A stretch of DNA of 64,000 nt from an uncultured Methylopila sp. (GTDB lineage Bacteria > Pseudomonadota > Alphaproteobacteria > Rhizobiales > Methylopilaceae): assembly GCA_902168115.1 (NCBI GenBank), contig CABHPB010000080.1, forward strand, positions 78,869-142,868. Direction: 5' to 3'. Positions 62,559 to 64,000 of this stretch are shown piece by piece. Positions within the stretch are counted from its first letter, which is position 1, and each line of letters starts with the position of its first letter. The position numbers were made by a program, and so were the translations under genes. The notes beneath the pieces are model-generated. The model worked only from the letters and a program-made list of their open reading frames with translations. It ran no database searches and had not been told where the DNA came from.

Positions 62559-63362
62559 TCAGCCCCCGGCCGGCCGTGCGCGGCGCGCGACGTGCAGCGC
62601 GATCGCGGCCGCGTTCGAGACGTTGAGGCTCTTGATCGCGCCGGGCATGTCGAGCCGGGCCAGCGCGTCGCAGGTCTCGCGGGTGAGCTGCCTGAGGCCC
62701 TTGCCCTCCGCGCCGAGAACGAGCGCGACGCCGCCGTCGCCGAAGGAGGTCTCGTCGAGCGAGGCGGGGCCTTCCGAATCGAGACCGATGCGCGTGAAGC
62801 CCCGCTCGCCGAGCGTCTGCAGCGCGCGAGCGAGGTTCTGCACGAGCACGAGCGGCGCATGTTCGAGGCCGCCGCTGGCCGCCTTGGCCAGCACGCCCGT
62901 CGCCTCGGGGCTGTGGCGGGCGGTGGTGACGATGGCGTCGACCGCGAAGGCCGCCGCGGTGCGCACGATCGCGCCGACATTGTGCGGGTCGGTGATCTGG
63001 TCGAGCACGAGGACCAGTCCGCCGGCGGGGATGGTCTCGAGCGTCGGAATGTCCAGCGCCTCGGCCTCGAGATAGAGGCCCTGATGCACGGCGTCCGGGG
63101 TCAGGAGGCGGTCGATCTCTCCGGGGCGGACGATCTCGGCCGCGATTCGGCCGTCGAGCCCGGCCTCCTTCAGCTTGGCGAGCGCGTTTTCCGTGGCGAG
63201 CAGCCGGATCGGCCTGCGTCGCGGATTGGCCAGCGCCTCCGCCACGCTGTGATGGCCGTACAGGGCCACGGGACCCTCATGGTCGCGCGGAAACGTCTTC
63301 TGCGCTTTTTCGGCGGCGCGCCTGGCCTGCCGGGCGCGCTTGTCGGGCTTTGGAGGACGCAT
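62559..63362 (-). CDS. rlmB: TrmH/SpoU-family 23S rRNA (guanosine-2'-O-)-methyltransferase, RlmB type
   Basis: 267-residue SPOUT-knot methyltransferase. The N-terminal substrate-binding domain starts at ALYGHHSVAEALANPRR; SpoU motif 1 is LDQITDPHNVGAIVRTAAAF with the catalytic Asn and Arg, motif 2 is ALVLGAEGKGLRQLTRE and motif 3 is IKSLNVSNAAAIALH. RlmB methylates G2251 in 23S rRNA; a closely related target is possible. ATG 63362 is chosen (GGACGC... region upstream, basic N terminus MRPPKPDKRARQARR); the frame is open further but not conserved in character. Confidence 0.9.
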   Translation of the reverse strand: MRPPKPDKRARQARRAAEKAQKTFPRDHEGPVALYGHHSVAEALANPRRRPIRLLATENALAKLKEAGLDGRIAAEIVRPGEIDRLLTPDAVHQGLYLEAEALDIPTLETIPAGGLVLVLDQITDPHNVGAIVRTAAAFAVDAIVTTARHSPEATGVLAKAASGGLEHAPLVLVQNLARALQTLGERGFTRIGLDSEGPASLDETSFGDGGVALVLGAEGKGLRQLTRETCDALARLDMPGAIKSLNVSNAAAIALHVARRARPAGG

Positions 63363-63579
63363 GCGTTCCGATGGCTCACGATCTGGATGGGCGTCCGCAT
63401 CTCGGCGCCGGCCCTCGCATAGCCTGTCTTTCGTCCGCTTGGCAGAGCGTTTTACGGCGCAGCGTCCCGTCCCTGGCCGGGCGGGTCCGGGAAAGGGACC
63501 GGACATCCGGCGAGACGGCTGCGGCTCCGCGGCATGGGCGGCGTGAAACAGTCGCGACGTCACAGGCCGCTGTTTCCGG

Positions 63580-63608
63580 TTGACCTTTCGCCTCCCGCCC
63601 CGCTAAAG
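63580..63608 (+). promoter_or_regulatory. sigma-70-type promoter of the tRNA-Tyr/tRNA-Gly unit
   Basis: TTGACC (63580-63585) and CTAAAG (63603-63608) are spaced by exactly 17 bases. The mature tRNA-Tyr begins 37 bases further on. Confidence 0.65.
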
Positions 63609-63645
63609 CGTGCGCCGCGTCGGGTTGACCGCCGATCGCATGCGT

Positions 63646-63730
63646 GGAGGGGTGCCCGAGTGGTTAAAGGGGACGGACTGTAAATCCGTTGGCTCAGCCT
63701 ACGTTGGTTCGAATCCAACCCCCTCCACCA
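63646..63730 (+). tRNA. tRNA-Tyr (anticodon GTA)
   Basis: 85-base class II tRNA: acceptor arms GGAGGGG / CCCCTCC, anticodon stem ACGGA/TCCGT around CTGTAAA, a long variable arm (TGGCTCAGCCTACG), T arm GGTTCGAATCC and encoded CCA. Confidence 0.97.
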
Positions 63731-63762
63731 ACCCGCCTCGATGCGCTATGACGAGCCGGCCC

Positions 63763-63836
63763 GCGGGTGTAGCTCAATGGTAGAGCAGCAGCCTTCCAAG
63801 CTGAATACGAGGGTTCGATTCCCTTCACCCGCTCCA
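63763..63836 (+). tRNA. tRNA-Gly (anticodon TCC)
   Basis: 74-base tRNA: acceptor arms GCGGGTG / CACCCGC, D arm with AGCTCAATGGTAGAGC, anticodon loop CTTCCAA (TCC), T arm GGTTCGATTCC and encoded CCA. It lies 32 bases after tRNA-Tyr, probably on the same transcript. Confidence 0.97.
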
Positions 63837-63873
63837 GCCTTCTCGCGCGCTCCAGACCCTCGCTGACCAGCCG

Positions 63874-64000
63874 CTAGGTCGTGGACTCATAAGCTCTGAG
63901 CCAGAGGCGGGTTGAGGCGAGCAGAACGGTAGCTAGGAAGTTTCTTGCGAGCTTGTCGAAGCGCGTTGCGACGCGTCGGAAGTGTTTGAGCTTGCAGAAG
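63874..64000 (-). mobile_element. 3' end of an IS5-type transposase gene, cut by the window end
   Basis: The minus strand encodes a C-terminal fragment of 41 residues: FCKLKHFRRVATRFDKLARN, then FLATVLLASTRLWLRAYEST and a stop. The pattern RRVATRFDKLARNFLA is the usual C terminus of IS5-family (IS427-like) DDE transposases. The gene continues beyond the window. It ends 37 bases after tRNA-Gly. The terminal inverted repeat is not identified. Confidence 0.85.

Overview
The window looks like chromosomal DNA of a high-GC alphaproteobacterium of the order Hyphomicrobiales (Rhizobiales). The evidence is a PopZ-family polarity protein, an ExoR-like Sel1 protein, the order argS-SPOR-nagZ-scpA-scpB-tatABC-serS-surE-pcm-nlpD, a thiOSGE operon behind a TPP riboswitch, and intergenic palindromes of the kind common in this order. 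Genus cannot be fixed from the sequence alone; no plasmid or phage functions are visible.

Layout. 0-9 kb: the 3' part of a TolC-family outer-membrane channel, a PopZ-like protein, valS, a Tat-exported OpgG-like glucan protein, an L,D-transpeptidase and a family-4 glycosyltransferase. 9-16 kb: ilvD overlapping an exoR-like gene, a PQQ-type sugar dehydrogenase, xth, erpA and dgt. 16-28.5 kb: the long housekeeping run argS, SPOR protein, nagZ, scpAB, tatABC, serS (bracketed by two large palindromic repeats), surE, pcm and nlpD, closed by a strong terminator. 28.5-32.6 kb: a DUF815 ATPase and yajC-secD-secF. 32.7-35.5 kb: thiOSGE on the minus strand with its riboswitch. 35.6-40.1 kb: a VasI-like secreted protein, bluB, a DUF2218-SIP siderophore-interacting protein, allantoicase and ureidoglycolate lyase, and the decayed remains of an allantoinase gene (puuE).

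40.1-52.4 kb is an accessory surface-carbohydrate region. It holds a four-gene nonulosonic (sialic-like) acid operon (a surface-carbohydrate protein, neuB, neuC, neuA), a nucleotide-sugar dehydrogenase, an AsnB-type amidotransferase, two methyltransferases (one a CmoA paralogue) and a second paralogue of the surface-carbohydrate protein. A TetR/RidA pair with three near-identical operators sits inside it. 52.5-59.8 kb holds the most intriguing unit: DUF971, an AprA/fumarate-reductase-like flavoprotein, a two-cluster ferredoxin and a HEAT-repeat protein in one operon, then a Crp-family regulator, then a divergent SsuABC-like importer whose binding protein ends in a NosL-like domain. Shared promoter motifs hint that these form one regulon. 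I know of no characterised pathway with this exact gene set; an organosulfur or related small-molecule uptake and redox role is inference only.

59.8-64 kb: tRNA-Thr, an MHS-family transporter with a large extracytoplasmic insert, a small secreted protein, an RlmB/TrmH-type rRNA methyltransferase, tRNA-Tyr and tRNA-Gly in tandem behind a good sigma-70 promoter, and the 3' end of an IS5-type transposase running off the window.
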